This document shows, piece by piece, positions 7,752 through 15,300 of a DNA stretch of 37,249 nt. The DNA lies in assembly GCA_013811715.1 (NCBI GenBank), contig JACCUS010000179.1, positions 1 through 37,249 on the forward strand. Direction: 5' to 3'. Position 1 is the stretch's first letter. Every line of letters starts with the position of its first letter. The notes under the pieces were generated by a model. That model did no database searches and was not told the DNA's origin. It saw only the letters and a program-made list of their open reading frames with translations. The DNA comes from Nocardioidaceae bacterium. GTDB lineage: Bacteria; Actinomycetota; Actinomycetes; Propionibacteriales; Nocardioidaceae. The position numbers were made by a program, and so were the translations under genes.

Positions 7752-8213
7752 TCAGCGGTCGGTGAGCCAGCTGACCCCGCCGAGGAGCGCGGCGAACTGC
7801 AGAGTGCGGCCGACCACGATCGCGAGGTAGAAGAGCGGCCGGCTGAACCGCAGCTGCCCGGCCAAGACGGTGGTGATCGCGAGTGGCGGCACGGCGACCA
7901 GCGCCGACGAGAACAGCATGGCCATCCCCACCCACGGGCGCTCTTCGCTCACTGACCTCACCTTGTCGTAGCGCCGTTTCCACTTCGGCTTCTCCATCTT
8001 CTTGCGGATGTATCCCCAGTCCATCGACCGTCGGCTGGCCTCATACCAGGGGATCTTGCCCACGGCTTGGCCGAGGCCGCCCGACAACGCGATGAACCAG
8101 ATATTGGGCTCGCCGACAGCGACGCCGAGCCCGGTGATGAAGACCTCCATGTTGACGAGCGGGAACGCCGCGGAGACGACGCCGACCCCGAACGTCGCCA
8201 GCAGGAGCCTCAC
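7752..8213 (-). CDS. VTT (DedA/YqaA-type) membrane protein
   Basis: A 153-aa integral membrane protein. It has an N-terminal hydrophobic segment (LLATFGVGVVSAAFPLVNMEV), the small-residue reentrant stretch GGLGQAVGKIPWYEA typical of the VTT/DedA family, a basic cytoplasmic loop (RKKMEKPKWKRRYD), and two later hydrophobic helices. Known members act in lipid or undecaprenyl-phosphate flipping and membrane homeostasis, but the YqaA-like branch is poorly characterised. It is shorter than classic DedA proteins (about 200 aa). The only in-frame start after the upstream stop is GTG 8213. The gene follows the DUF3105 gene by 45 bp on the same strand. Confidence 0.8.
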   Translation of the reverse strand: MRLLLATFGVGVVSAAFPLVNMEVFITGLGVAVGEPNIWFIALSGGLGQAVGKIPWYEASRRSMDWGYIRKKMEKPKWKRRYDKVRSVSEERPWVGMAMLFSSALVAVPPLAITTVLAGQLRFSRPLFYLAIVVGRTLQFAALLGGVSWLTDR

Positions 8214-8258
8214 GCGCTGCCCATAGGCACGATCTAGATCCTCCAGCAGGGCGGACGA

Positions 8259-9023
8259 CTAGTGCCAGAGATAGCCCTCGGGCGCGTCGTCGTAGGGATA
8301 CTTCTCCATGAAGCGCTCCAGCGCGGCGCCGGAGAAGGAGTCGCAGTACTGGCTGACGCCGAACGACTCCGAGGGCAAGTTCTCCCGGGATGGCACGACG
8401 TTCGGGTCCTGGTGCACCGACCAGTGGGAGAAGGCGATGTGCTTGCCGTCGGGGATGGACTCACCGTCCTCCTCGGTCCACGGTGCGATGATCATGTTGA
8501 AGCGCGGGTCGCTGCCCTCGGCGTCGAACTTTGCGGCGGTCGCCTCGAGCTGCCCCAGCTGCTCGTCGTCGTCGGCCACAGTCTCGTCGTACCAGACGAC
8601 CGACCAGCCGTGCTCGAGGTTGTGCACCAGCAGCCCCACGTCGGGGCGTTCGCCCGGGCCGAAGAAGTGAGTACCGCTTTCGACGGTCGTTGGGTTGTGG
8701 GGTCCGGAACTGGGCGGCACGATGTCGTAGTCGACCGGCGTCGTGACGTGCTCGCCGCTGCCGGTGGCGCGTTGCTCCTCGACCGGGGCGCATCCGGCCT
8801 GCTCGGCTGCGGTGCCGATGTCGGTGAGCTTCTCGTTCGCGAGCTCTTCCTTCTGCTGCTGCTCCCGCACGATCTGCCAGACGGCGGCCCCGACGATGAT
8901 CAGCGCGACGACGACACAGGCGGCGATCACGGTGAGCGTGCGGCGGCGCTCGGCCGCTTTGGCCTGCTTGCGCATCTGCTCGACCATCTCGCGGCGGTCG
9001 CGGTTCTTGTTCGACTTGCTCAC
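8259..9023 (-). CDS. DUF3105 membrane-anchored protein
   Basis: A 254-aa protein with a short Lys/Arg-rich cytoplasmic N-terminus, one transmembrane helix (about 33-55, TVIAACVVVALIIVGAAVW), a charged coiled segment and an extracytoplasmic DUF3105 domain. The domain shows YDIVPPSSGPHNP, HNLEHGWSVVWYD (His-rich, could bind metal) and the C-terminal YPYDDAPEGYLW. Function is unknown. I chose GTG 9023 because GAAAGGTG lies about 10 nt upstream and the product begins SKSNKNRDRREM, normal for the family. The frame open to 9206 is GC-rich read-through. It lies 41 bp after cofE and may belong to the same transcript. Confidence 0.85.
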   Translation of the reverse strand: MSKSNKNRDRREMVEQMRKQAKAAERRRTLTVIAACVVVALIIVGAAVWQIVREQQQKEELANEKLTDIGTAAEQAGCAPVEEQRATGSGEHVTTPVDYDIVPPSSGPHNPTTVESGTHFFGPGERPDVGLLVHNLEHGWSVVWYDETVADDDEQLGQLEATAAKFDAEGSDPRFNMIIAPWTEEDGESIPDGKHIAFSHWSVHQDPNVVPSRENLPSESFGVSQYCDSFSGAALERFMEKYPYDDAPEGYLWH

Positions 9024-9064
9024 TTGTGGTTGGCACCTTTCGGATGGGGCGGCGACGATCGAGT

Positions 9065-10120
9065 CTACGCAAGGACGAAGCCGAGGCAGCCGACAGTTCG
9101 CCAGCCAGTGTCCGGCCGACCTTGCCGGGTCGGCTCTGCCTCCCGCAGCCGGTGAGCCGACGCGAGGGTGCGCGCGCGCTCGAGAAGCGCCCCCGCATGC
9201 AGCCACGCATGCTCATCGGCGTCGCGGTGTACGTCGACCCGCACCACCCACTCGGCAGCCGTCTTTGGCGCTGCGGCCGAGCTCGTCACGGTCGCCGCCA
9301 CGTTTTCGTGCGTGGACGTCAGGCCGGTGAAAGGGGGGCTATCGGCACCCGAGAAGGCAGGGAAATGCGCCAGGGCGACAGCGTCGTCCCGGAGTCCCGC
9401 TGCAGTGGCAGCCTCCCGGGCACCCAGCCCGAAGAGGTCGTCCTCGCGTCTCCGGATGAGCGCGGCGGCGCCCGGGCCGTGGTCGCCCACCCGCAGCACC
9501 TGGCCGCCGACGCCTCGGATGACAGCCAACGGCCGGCCGGTTGCCTTGCCCTTGACCAGGTCGGCGGCAGAGGCGAGCTCGTCGGCGACCGCGGGCGCTG
9601 TCACGCTGAGCAGCTGCCCCTGCGCATCGGTGCTGCCCTGCAGGTCGACGAGCGCGGCGATGCCCGCACAGCCGACGGCCATGTCCGTCTGCCCCATCCG
9701 CCACGCCCGCCCCGCGGTGTCGGAGATGACGACGGCGACGTTGACCCCAGTGGCGGTGTGGAGGCGCTCCCGCAGCGACCGGGCCGAGCCGTCGGGATCA
9801 ACAGGCAGCCTCAGCACGGTCCCGGCAGGCGCGTTCGACGCGTCCACTCCGGCGGCCGCCATCACCAGGCCAAGGCGGGTCTCGGCGATGAGGGCGTCCC
9901 CACGACGCGCGAGCACCCGGACCGACTCGGCATCGATGATCTCACCGCGGTCGGCTGAAACGCCCCGTCCCTCGGCCTTGCTCACCACCTTGCTGGTGAG
10001 GGCCATGACGTCACCGTCGCGCAAGGCGGTGGACTCGAGGGTCAGCTGGCAGAGGTCGTCGCCGGGCAAGACCTCTGGCCACCGAACGGCGAAGAGCTCG
10101 ACGCGGTCGGGGACGTTCAC
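9065..10120 (-). CDS. cofE: Coenzyme F420-0:L-glutamate ligase (CofE/FbiB N-domain type)
   Basis: Adds glutamate residues to F420-0 in coenzyme F420 synthesis, using GTP. The N-terminal ~245 residues carry family features: ALTSKVVSKAEGR, GVDASNAP, VVISDTAGRAWRMGQTDMAVG and DLVKGKATGRPLAVIRG. Mycobacterial FbiB has a nitroreductase-like second domain that reduces the precursor, about 450 aa in all. Here the 351-aa protein ends in an unrelated ~100-residue tail (AEWVVRVDVHRDADEH and ALLERARTLASAHRL), so the reductase step must be done elsewhere. GTG 10120 overlaps the cofD stop by 4 bp (GTGA), indicating translational coupling. Confidence 0.88.
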   Translation of the reverse strand: MNVPDRVELFAVRWPEVLPGDDLCQLTLESTALRDGDVMALTSKVVSKAEGRGVSADRGEIIDAESVRVLARRGDALIAETRLGLVMAAAGVDASNAPAGTVLRLPVDPDGSARSLRERLHTATGVNVAVVISDTAGRAWRMGQTDMAVGCAGIAALVDLQGSTDAQGQLLSVTAPAVADELASAADLVKGKATGRPLAVIRGVGGQVLRVGDHGPGAAALIRRREDDLFGLGAREAATAAGLRDDAVALAHFPAFSGADSPPFTGLTSTHENVAATVTSSAAAPKTAAEWVVRVDVHRDADEHAWLHAGALLERARTLASAHRLREAEPTRQGRPDTGWRTVGCLGFVLA

Positions 10121-11109
10121 GAGGCGCCGACGGCCTGGATCGACGCAGCCAGCTCAAGGGTGTCCCGGGCGAGGGACTGCGCCGCGTCAGGACCGGTCAT
10201 GTACAGCGGCACCGCCCGGGCGGCAAGGCCGACACGTTCGATCTCGGCGATGTCGGCGGCGTCGGCCTCGTCGACGAGCCACCCGTCGAGCAGTCCGCCC
10301 GCGGACCGCGAGCCGTAGTGAGCTGCCACTGCGCGCGCTGACACGTCGACGCCGATGACCGGCAACAGCTTGTCGGCCATCCCGCGAACCGGAGCACCGC
10401 CGATGATCGGGGATACGCCGACGACCGCGGCGGACGTCTGACGAATCGCATCGGCCACGCCTGGGACAGCCAAGATCGTGCCGATCGACACGACCGGGTT
10501 CGAAGGCGGCAGGATCAGCACGTCGGCCTCGGCGATCGCCTCGACGACTCCCGGGCCGGGTCGGGCGTCCTCCGCGCCAACCGGTACCACCGAGTGCGCC
10601 ACCGGGGCGTGTAGCCGCACCCAGTACTCCTGGAAGTGCACGGCGCGCCGGCCGGCTTCGGCAGTGGGGTCGTCGACCACGACATGGGTCTCCACCCGGT
10701 CGTCGGTCATCGGCAGCAGCCGCAGTCCGAGATCCCACCGGGCACACAACGCCTCGGTTACAGCGGACAGCGGATAGCCCGCGGTGAGCATCTGGGTGCG
10801 GACCAGATGGGTGGCCATGTCGCGGTCTCCCAGCCCGAACCAGGTGGGCTCGACCCCGTACGCCGCCAACTCGTCCTTCGCCTGCCAGGTCTCGTCGCGA
10901 CGGCCCCAGCCACGTTCGGGGTCGATTTCGCCACCGAGCGTGTACATCACCGTGTCGAGGTCAGGGCACACCCGCAGCCCGAAGAGCCAGATGTCGTCGG
11001 CGGTGTTGCCGATGACCGTGATCGGGTCGCGGTCCGGGTCGACGGCGGAGCGCAGGCCGGTGAGGAACCGGGCGCCGCCGATGCCGCCGGAGAGCACGGT
11101 GATTCGCAT
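10117..11109 (-). CDS. cofD: 2-phospho-L-lactate (or phosphoenolpyruvate) transferase, CofD/FbiA
   Basis: Transfers the phospho-lactyl or phospho-enolpyruvyl group from its GDP-activated form to the deazaflavin Fo, giving F420-0 or its dehydro form. The 330-aa length is normal. It begins MRITVLSGGIGGARFLTGL (Rossmann-like loop), followed by VIGNTADD, the family hallmark CPDLDTVMYTLGG, WFGLGDRDMATH and ILPPSNPVVSIGTIL. Orthologues in mycobacteria are called fbiA. It is the first gene of the F420 pair. A TAACCT box 6 nt before the ATG indicates a leaderless message. Confidence 0.94.
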   Translation of the reverse strand: MRITVLSGGIGGARFLTGLRSAVDPDRDPITVIGNTADDIWLFGLRVCPDLDTVMYTLGGEIDPERGWGRRDETWQAKDELAAYGVEPTWFGLGDRDMATHLVRTQMLTAGYPLSAVTEALCARWDLGLRLLPMTDDRVETHVVVDDPTAEAGRRAVHFQEYWVRLHAPVAHSVVPVGAEDARPGPGVVEAIAEADVLILPPSNPVVSIGTILAVPGVADAIRQTSAAVVGVSPIIGGAPVRGMADKLLPVIGVDVSARAVAAHYGSRSAGGLLDGWLVDEADAADIAEIERVGLAARAVPLYMTGPDAAQSLARDTLELAASIQAVGAS

Positions 11110-11115
11110 ACGGGC

Positions 11116-11121
11116 AGGTTA
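11116..11121 (-). promoter_or_regulatory. -10 box TAACCT of a probable leaderless promoter
   Basis: On the minus strand TAACCT is followed by 6 nt (GCCCGT) and ATG 11109 of cofD. It fits TANNNT and the spacing of the other leaderless starts here. Confidence 0.55.
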
Positions 11122-11192
11122 GCCACAGTCCGACCTCGCGGTATGGCAGGCTATGGGTCTGAAAGCCGCCACCTCACCCAAGGGGTTTACCC

Positions 11193-12266
11193 GTGGTCAA
11201 CGAAGCGATCAAGAAGCAGCGCGAGATCTTCGCGTACGGCCTGTTGGGCGTCGCCGCCCTCTACCTCATCGGCGGCCTGTCGCTGCTCTTCAAGAGCGGG
11301 GACGATCTCGGGGGGGCTGGCTTCGCCGAGAAGGGGGCGTACTTCGGCTACGTGTTCACCCATCCGCTGTTGGTGCTCTCGATCGTCGCAGCGGTCGCGC
11401 TGGTGACTGCGTTCGGCGAGGCGAGCAAGAATGCCAAGGTCGTGGTGCTGGCGGCGCTCGGCATCACCGCGTTGTCGCTGCTGTTCGGCCTGATCAGCTG
11501 GTTCGCCGGCTTCGGCGCAGACAGCACAGGGGTCGGTGAACTCTTCGGCGGCATCTTCGGTGCGGGCAAGGTCGTCGGGATCTTCGTCGGGCTGGCGCAG
11601 CTGCTGCTCCTGGGTCTCGGTGGCTGGTACGTGTTCACCGCGTTCCAGAGTTTCCCGAAGGCGGCGCCCGCCGCCGGGCAGTGGGGTCAGCCGGGCCAGG
11701 GTCAGCAGGGGTACGGCGGGCAGCCGGCCTGGGGCGGCCAGCAGGACCCGGGCTACGGCCAGCCGGGCTACGGCCAGCCCGGCTACGGTCAGCCGGACTA
11801 CGGCCAGCCCGGCGCCGGGCAGCCCGGCTACGGTGCCGCCGCGGGCGGGGCTGGGGCCACTGCTGCTGGCGCCTGGGGTGATCAGTCGCAGGCACAGGCA
11901 GGGCAGCAGGGCCAGCCGGCATCGGCTTGGGGCCAGCCCGAGCAGGAACAGCCCACCACAGGGTGGGGATCTCCGGGCCAGCCGCAGGAGCAACCGGCAT
12001 GGGGCCAGCCGGAGCAGCAGGCACAGTCCGGCTGGGGCGCACCTGCCGGCGAGGCCGGCGAAGCAGAGCAGGCACAACAGAACTGGGGTCAGGAGCAACC
12101 GTGGGGTCAAAGCGACCAGCCGACCCAGCCCGCCTGGGGACAGCCGGGAGCGCCGGCCGAGCCGCCCCGCCGCGAGACTCCCGAGTCGGAGTCGGCTGAG
12201 GAGGAGCCCACCGATGACGATCAGCCTCCCCAGCAACAGGGCTGGTGGCAGCAACCTCCGCGGTAA
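11193..12266 (+). CDS. Membrane protein with Gly/Tyr/Gln/Pro/Trp-rich low-complexity tail
   Basis: A 357-aa protein of unknown function. Residues 1-150 hold four hydrophobic helices: near 14-32, 52-72, 83-105 and 120-148 (VGIFVGLAQLLLLGLGGWYV). The remaining ~200 residues are low complexity: first GYGQP repeats, then many WGQPEQ/WGQPG-type units, ending with an acidic stretch (ESESAEEEPTDDDQPPQQ) and WWQQPPR. The membrane part is a common actinobacterial hypothetical; the tail resembles disordered, possibly self-associating cytoplasmic tails. The start is GTG 11193, with AAGGGGT about 7 nt upstream. It is divergent from cofD and followed by a terminator-like hairpin. Confidence 0.8.
   Translation: MVNEAIKKQREIFAYGLLGVAALYLIGGLSLLFKSGDDLGGAGFAEKGAYFGYVFTHPLLVLSIVAAVALVTAFGEASKNAKVVVLAALGITALSLLFGLISWFAGFGADSTGVGELFGGIFGAGKVVGIFVGLAQLLLLGLGGWYVFTAFQSFPKAAPAAGQWGQPGQGQQGYGGQPAWGGQQDPGYGQPGYGQPGYGQPDYGQPGAGQPGYGAAAGGAGATAAGAWGDQSQAQAGQQGQPASAWGQPEQEQPTTGWGSPGQPQEQPAWGQPEQQAQSGWGAPAGEAGEAEQAQQNWGQEQPWGQSDQPTQPAWGQPGAPAEPPRRETPESESAEEEPTDDDQPPQQQGWWQQPPR
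11751..11840 (+). repeat. 15-bp tandem repeat encoding GYGQP
   Basis: Six consecutive 15-bp units, consensus GGCTACGGCCAGCCC, inside the membrane-protein gene. Units 1-4 are nearly identical (each G/D-Y-G-Q-P), units 5 and 6 are degenerate. Being in frame with unit length divisible by three, copy number can change without a frameshift. Confidence 0.85.
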
Positions 12267-12283
12267 CGCCGACCGGATCTTTG

Positions 12284-12323
12284 CGAGAAATCAGGGACTT
12301 CTCGGCGTGTCGAGTCGCTTTTT
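12284..12323 (+). terminator. Probable intrinsic terminator
   Basis: CGAGAA (12284-12289) pairs with TTCTCG (12299-12304) around a 9-nt loop, 18 nt after the stop codon. A T-run (12319-12323) follows 15 nt later, further than usual, so efficiency is uncertain. Confidence 0.45.
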
Positions 12324-12335
12324 CTCTCAGACCCC

Positions 12336-12365
12336 TTGACGCGAGCACCCCTACGGGCATGTAAT
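12336..12365 (+). promoter_or_regulatory. Sigma-70-type promoter upstream of whiB
   Basis: -35 TTGACG (12336-12341), 18-bp spacer, -10 TGTAAT (12360-12365), each one base off the consensus. Transcription would start near 12372, giving a ~50-nt leader before the AGGAGG ribosome site. This is the best housekeeping promoter in the window. Confidence 0.65.
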
Positions 12366-12423
12366 TCCATATGTGTCATTAGGCACGCCAAACCGCAACA
12401 CCGAGGGTCCAGGAGGCAAAGAC

Positions 12424-12678
12424 GTGCGAGAGCTTGAAGTGCTCGACGGCGGCGCCGAAGAACTGATGTGGCAGGAGCGAGCCTTGTGCGCGCAAACCGA
12501 CCCCGAGGCGTTCTTTCCGGAGAAGGGCGGCTCGACGCGAGAGGCCAAGCGGGTCTGCCTGTCGTGCGATGTCCGAGGCGACTGCCTGGAGTACGCATTG
12601 CAAAACGACGAGCGTTTCGGCATCTGGGGCGGACTGTCTGAGCGGGAGCGTCGCAAGATGAAGAAGCACGCGGTCTAG
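12424..12678 (+). CDS. whiB2: WhiB-family iron-sulfur transcriptional regulator (WhiB2/WhmD-like)
   Basis: An 84-aa WhiB-like protein. These bind a [4Fe-4S] cluster and partner with the primary sigma factor to control division and differentiation. Cluster ligands are Cys22, Cys45, Cys48 and Cys54 (C-x22-C-x2-C-x5-C). The G-I-W-G-G turn is at 66-70, followed by the basic DNA-binding tail SERERRKMKK. The subgroup call rests on gene order (next to cofD/cofE, DUF3499 and manB, as whiB2 in mycobacteria). I start at GTG 12424, with AGGAGG (12411-12416) 7 nt upstream, rather than GTG 12373, which lies upstream of that ribosome site and close to the -10 box. Confidence 0.9.
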   Translation: MRELEVLDGGAEELMWQERALCAQTDPEAFFPEKGGSTREAKRVCLSCDVRGDCLEYALQNDERFGIWGGLSERERRKMKKHAV

Positions 12679-12732
12679 CGCCATGCCGTCACGGCCTGAG
12701 CCTGGGCCTGGGCGTTAGGAGACCTTCGCCGG

Positions 12733-13089
12733 TCACCCGTCGGTGGAGCGCAGGACCCGAAGGTGGCCGCGTCGGCCGATCTCGACGCCTTGCCCGGATG
12801 ACTCGTGCACGAGTCTGGGCCGGGCCGCTTCGCGCACCGCGTCGGCCAACGCCAGCAGGTCGTCCGCCGTCGGCCGCAGCGCCGACGGGTCCTGCGCGAG
12901 TCGGATGACCTGCCACCCGCGGGGGGCGCTGAGACTTTCGGCGTGGGAGTCGCACAGGTCATAGGCATGCGGTTCGGCGTACGTCGCAAGCGGGCCCAGT
13001 GCAGCGCTCTGCTCCGCATACACGTACGTCAAGGTGGCGACAGCGACACGCCCGCAGGCGCTGCGCGAACACATGCGGCGACGACTCAC
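12733..13089 (-). CDS. DUF3499 family protein
   Basis: A 118-aa conserved actinobacterial protein of unknown function. It has C7 and C12 (MCSRSACG) and C46-x2-H49 (YDLCDSH), which look like a small zinc site. The conserved phrase ATLTYVYAEQSAALGPLATY follows the first pair and SAPRGWQVIRL the second. It is known from the same position in mycobacteria, between whiB2 and manB. The start is GTG 13089, placed by a TAGCGT box 6 nt upstream and no ribosome site, so the mRNA is probably leaderless. It is divergent from the zincin-like gene. Confidence 0.85.
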   Translation of the reverse strand: MSRRRMCSRSACGRVAVATLTYVYAEQSAALGPLATYAEPHAYDLCDSHAESLSAPRGWQVIRLAQDPSALRPTADDLLALADAVREAARPRLVHESSGQGVEIGRRGHLRVLRSTDG

Positions 13090-13095
13090 GAGGAG

Positions 13096-13160
13096 ACGCT
13101 ACCGCCGCGACATTGCCCAAGCCCGGATTGGCGCGGCCGTCGGCAGCCAAAGAGTAGCGT
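13096..13160. promoter_or_regulatory. Divergent pair of TAGCGT -10 boxes
   Basis: The 77-bp gap between two divergent GTG starts holds TAGCGT on each strand: minus 13101-13096, 6 nt before GTG 13089; plus 13155-13160, 6 nt before GTG 13167. The same hexamer and spacing recur at 31333. This back-to-back symmetry strongly suggests two leaderless promoters. Confidence 0.65.
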
Positions 13161-13166
13161 GGCGGC

Positions 13167-13631
13167 GTGCCGAACCCTCAGGTCTCGCCGACTGGCCGCC
13201 TTCCCGTCGCGGCCCCTCGGCGGGGCGTCACTCGGGAACGCCACGGCAGAGGCATCCGGGGCCCGCTGATGCTGCCCGGCCCGCTGAGCCCTGATGCCCG
13301 CGCGGCCGGGCCGACCAGCCGGGAGGAGTTCGACGAGCTCGTGCTGTCGCTGGTCGACCGGTTGGGCGGCCGCCTCGAGGCGGAGCTGGCAGACGTCGAG
13401 TTCGGCACCGAGGACGTGCCGCAGGTCCCTACGGACTGGATCGATGAACCGGTTCCGTTCGGCTCTCACGTCCGGGCCGGCAATCGCACGCCCGCACGGA
13501 TCGTCCTGTTCCGCCGCCCTATCGAGGCCCGCACCAACACCAGGCTCGAGCGCGCCGCGCTGGTCAACGAGGTGCTGGTCGAGCACATCGCCGACCTGCT
13601 CGGCCGCGACCCCGCCGAGATCGACCCCTGA
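13167..13631 (+). CDS. Zincin-like (DUF1025-type, Rv3259-like) protein lacking the metal motif
   Basis: A 154-aa protein related to the small metallopeptidase family Zincin_1. The family body is visible: SREEFDELVLSLVDRL, the acidic VEFGTEDVP, then ARIVLFRRPIEARTNT. Where active members have an H-E-x-x-H helix followed by H-F-G, this one reads LVNEVLVEHIADLLGRDP, so neither His of the motif is in register and peptidase activity is unlikely. I recall that actinobacterial members at this locus are similar. The N-terminal RHGRGIRGPL segment looks conserved in that subfamily, which supports the early start GTG 13167, preceded by a TAGCGT box. It may be a structural or regulatory descendant of a peptidase. 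It lies 56 bp before manB. Confidence 0.75.
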   Translation: MPNPQVSPTGRLPVAAPRRGVTRERHGRGIRGPLMLPGPLSPDARAAGPTSREEFDELVLSLVDRLGGRLEAELADVEFGTEDVPQVPTDWIDEPVPFGSHVRAGNRTPARIVLFRRPIEARTNTRLERAALVNEVLVEHIADLLGRDPAEIDP

Positions 13632-13687
13632 TGCCGCGCCGGTGAACGACAACCAGCGTGGCGAGACGGTCTGCGAGGATTGCAGCC

Positions 13688-15055
13688 GTGGCTGACCTCG
13701 ACGCGATCTTCAAGGCGTACGACGTCCGGGGTCTGGTCCCGTCCCAGCTCGACGAGGAGACCTCCCGCACGATCGGGGCGGCCTTCGTCGCCGAGGTCCT
13801 CCCCGACGACCCCGACTCCGCAGTCGTCGTCGGCCATGACATGCGGCCTTCCTCTCCGGGTCTCGCCGCCGCGTTCGCTGAGGGTGTCCGCGACACCGGC
13901 GCAGACGTGGTGCTGATCGGGCTCGCATCCACCGATGAGGTGTACTTCGCCTCCGGAAGCCTGGGGCTCCCAGGCGCCATGTTCACCGCATCGCACAACC
14001 CCGCCGGCTACAACGGCATCAAGTTGTGCAGGGCCGGAGCGGTCGCGCTGTCCGACGCGACCGGCCTGGACGCGGTTCGTCGGCGTACGGCCGAACACGA
14101 TGTCGTGCTGGTGCCGCCGTCTCGACGCGGCCGTCTGGAGCAGCGCGAGATGACGAAGTCGTACGCCGAGCACCTGCACCGGCTCGTGCCCGTGGCCGGT
14201 CGGCGGCTCACCGTCGTGGTGGACGCCGCCAACGGGATGGCGGGGCACACCGCCCCGCACGTGTTCGCCGGCCTCGACGTGGACATCGTCCCGCTCTACT
14301 TCGAGCTCGACGGCACGTTCCCGAACCACGAGCCCAACCCGCTCGACCCGGAGACGCTCCATGACCTGCAGGCCATGGTCGTCGAGACGGGCGCCGACCT
14401 GGGCCTGGCCTTCGATGGCGACGCCGACCGGTGTTTCGCGGTCGACGAGCGCGGCAGCCTCGTCTCGCCGTCCGCGCTGACGGCGCTCATCGCCGTACGG
14501 GCGCTTGCCGACGACCCGGGGGCCCGCATCATCCACAACCTGATCATGAGCCGGGCCGTTCCAGAGATCATCGAACGGCACGGCGGGGTGCCTGTGCGGA
14601 CCAAGGTGGGCCACTCCCTGATCAAGGAGACGATGGCCGAGACCAACGCGGTCTTCGGCGGGGAGCACTCGGGCCACTACTACTTTCGCGACTTCTGGTA
14701 CGCCGACTCCGGCATGCTGGCGGCGCTGCACCTGCTGGCGGCGGTCGCCGAGACCGGCCAGTCGGTGTCGCACCTCGTCGGCGACCTCGACCCGTACGCC
14801 TCCTCCGGTGAGATCAACCGGGCCGTCGACGATGCCGACGCGGTGCTGCGTGCGGTGTCCGCAGCGTTCGATGGCCGAGACGACGTCCACATCGACCGCC
14901 TCGACGGGCTGAGCGTCATAAGCAAGGATTGGTGGTTCAATGTCCGGGCGTCCAACACCGAGCCGCTGCTGCGGCTCAACGTAGAAGCCGAGACTGAAGA
15001 CACGATGATCGACACCGTGGATGCGGTGCTGTCGTTGATGAGGAGACAACTGTGA
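13688..15055 (+). CDS. manB: Phosphomannomutase/phosphoglucomutase
   Basis: Converts mannose-6-phosphate to mannose-1-phosphate (and possibly the glucose pair), feeding GDP-mannose for cell-wall mannans and glycolipids. The 455-aa product has the four-domain alpha-D-phosphohexomutase layout: N-terminal [16 protein letters not shown], phosphoserine loop [11 protein letters not shown] (catalytic Ser102), metal loop DGDADR near 243-248, sugar-binding [13 protein letters not shown], and phosphate-binding [12 protein letters not shown] near the end. I chose GTG 13688 because GAGGAT lies about 8 nt before it and the protein then starts [15 protein letters not shown] as in relatives. The stop overlaps the next gene (GTGA), so the operon manB-Trm112-like-SIS-like-cation transporter is tightly coupled. 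Confidence 0.93.
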   Translation: MADLDAIFKAYDVRGLVPSQLDEETSRTIGAAFVAEVLPDDPDSAVVVGHDMRPSSPGLAAAFAEGVRDTGADVVLIGLASTDEVYFASGSLGLPGAMFTASHNPAGYNGIKLCRAGAVALSDATGLDAVRRRTAEHDVVLVPPSRRGRLEQREMTKSYAEHLHRLVPVAGRRLTVVVDAANGMAGHTAPHVFAGLDVDIVPLYFELDGTFPNHEPNPLDPETLHDLQAMVVETGADLGLAFDGDADRCFAVDERGSLVSPSALTALIAVRALADDPGARIIHNLIMSRAVPEIIERHGGVPVRTKVGHSLIKETMAETNAVFGGEHSGHYYFRDFWYADSGMLAALHLLAAVAETGQSVSHLVGDLDPYASSGEINRAVDDADAVLRAVSAAFDGRDDVHIDRLDGLSVISKDWWFNVRASNTEPLLRLNVEAETEDTMIDTVDAVLSLMRRQL

Positions 15056-15297
15056 GGCTGGATCCGGTCCTGCTGGAGATCTTGGTGTGCCCCGACTGTA
15101 AGAGCTCACTGACCGTCGACCACGACCACGACGAGCTCATCTGCAACGGGTGCGGACTCATCTACCCGGTCCGCGACGACATTCCGGTGATGTTGGTCGA
15201 GGAGGCCCGGCGAGGCGACGACGACCCAGCCACATCGCACCCCCCGGCCACACCGCACCCCCCGGCGACGTCCGCGGACTCTGATCCGGCTGGCTGA
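15052..15297 (+). CDS. Trm112-like zinc-ribbon protein
   Basis: An 81-aa protein with two CxxC pairs (C13/C16 in LVCPDC and C31/C34 in CNGC) and the [11 protein letters not shown] strand typical of the UPF0434/Trm112 family. Family members are small zinc-binding partners that stabilise other enzymes, for example methyltransferases; bacterial partners are mostly unknown. The last ~25 residues repeat PPAT units and look disordered. GTG 15052 overlaps the manB stop by 4 bp and the next gene starts 3 bp after its stop, so it is made together with the sugar-phosphate enzymes. Confidence 0.85.
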   Translation: MRLDPVLLEILVCPDCKSSLTVDHDHDELICNGCGLIYPVRDDIPVMLVEEARRGDDDPATSHPPATPHPPATSADSDPAG

Positions 15298-15300
15298 ACA

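Noticed and set aside
11751-11840. CRISPR-like array
   Set aside because: The 15-bp units are contiguous, in frame and translated as GYGQP; there are no spacers.
11187-12254. 355-codon minus-strand frame rich in Leu/Arg/Ala
   Set aside because: Mirror of the low-complexity repeats of the membrane-protein gene, not a separate gene.
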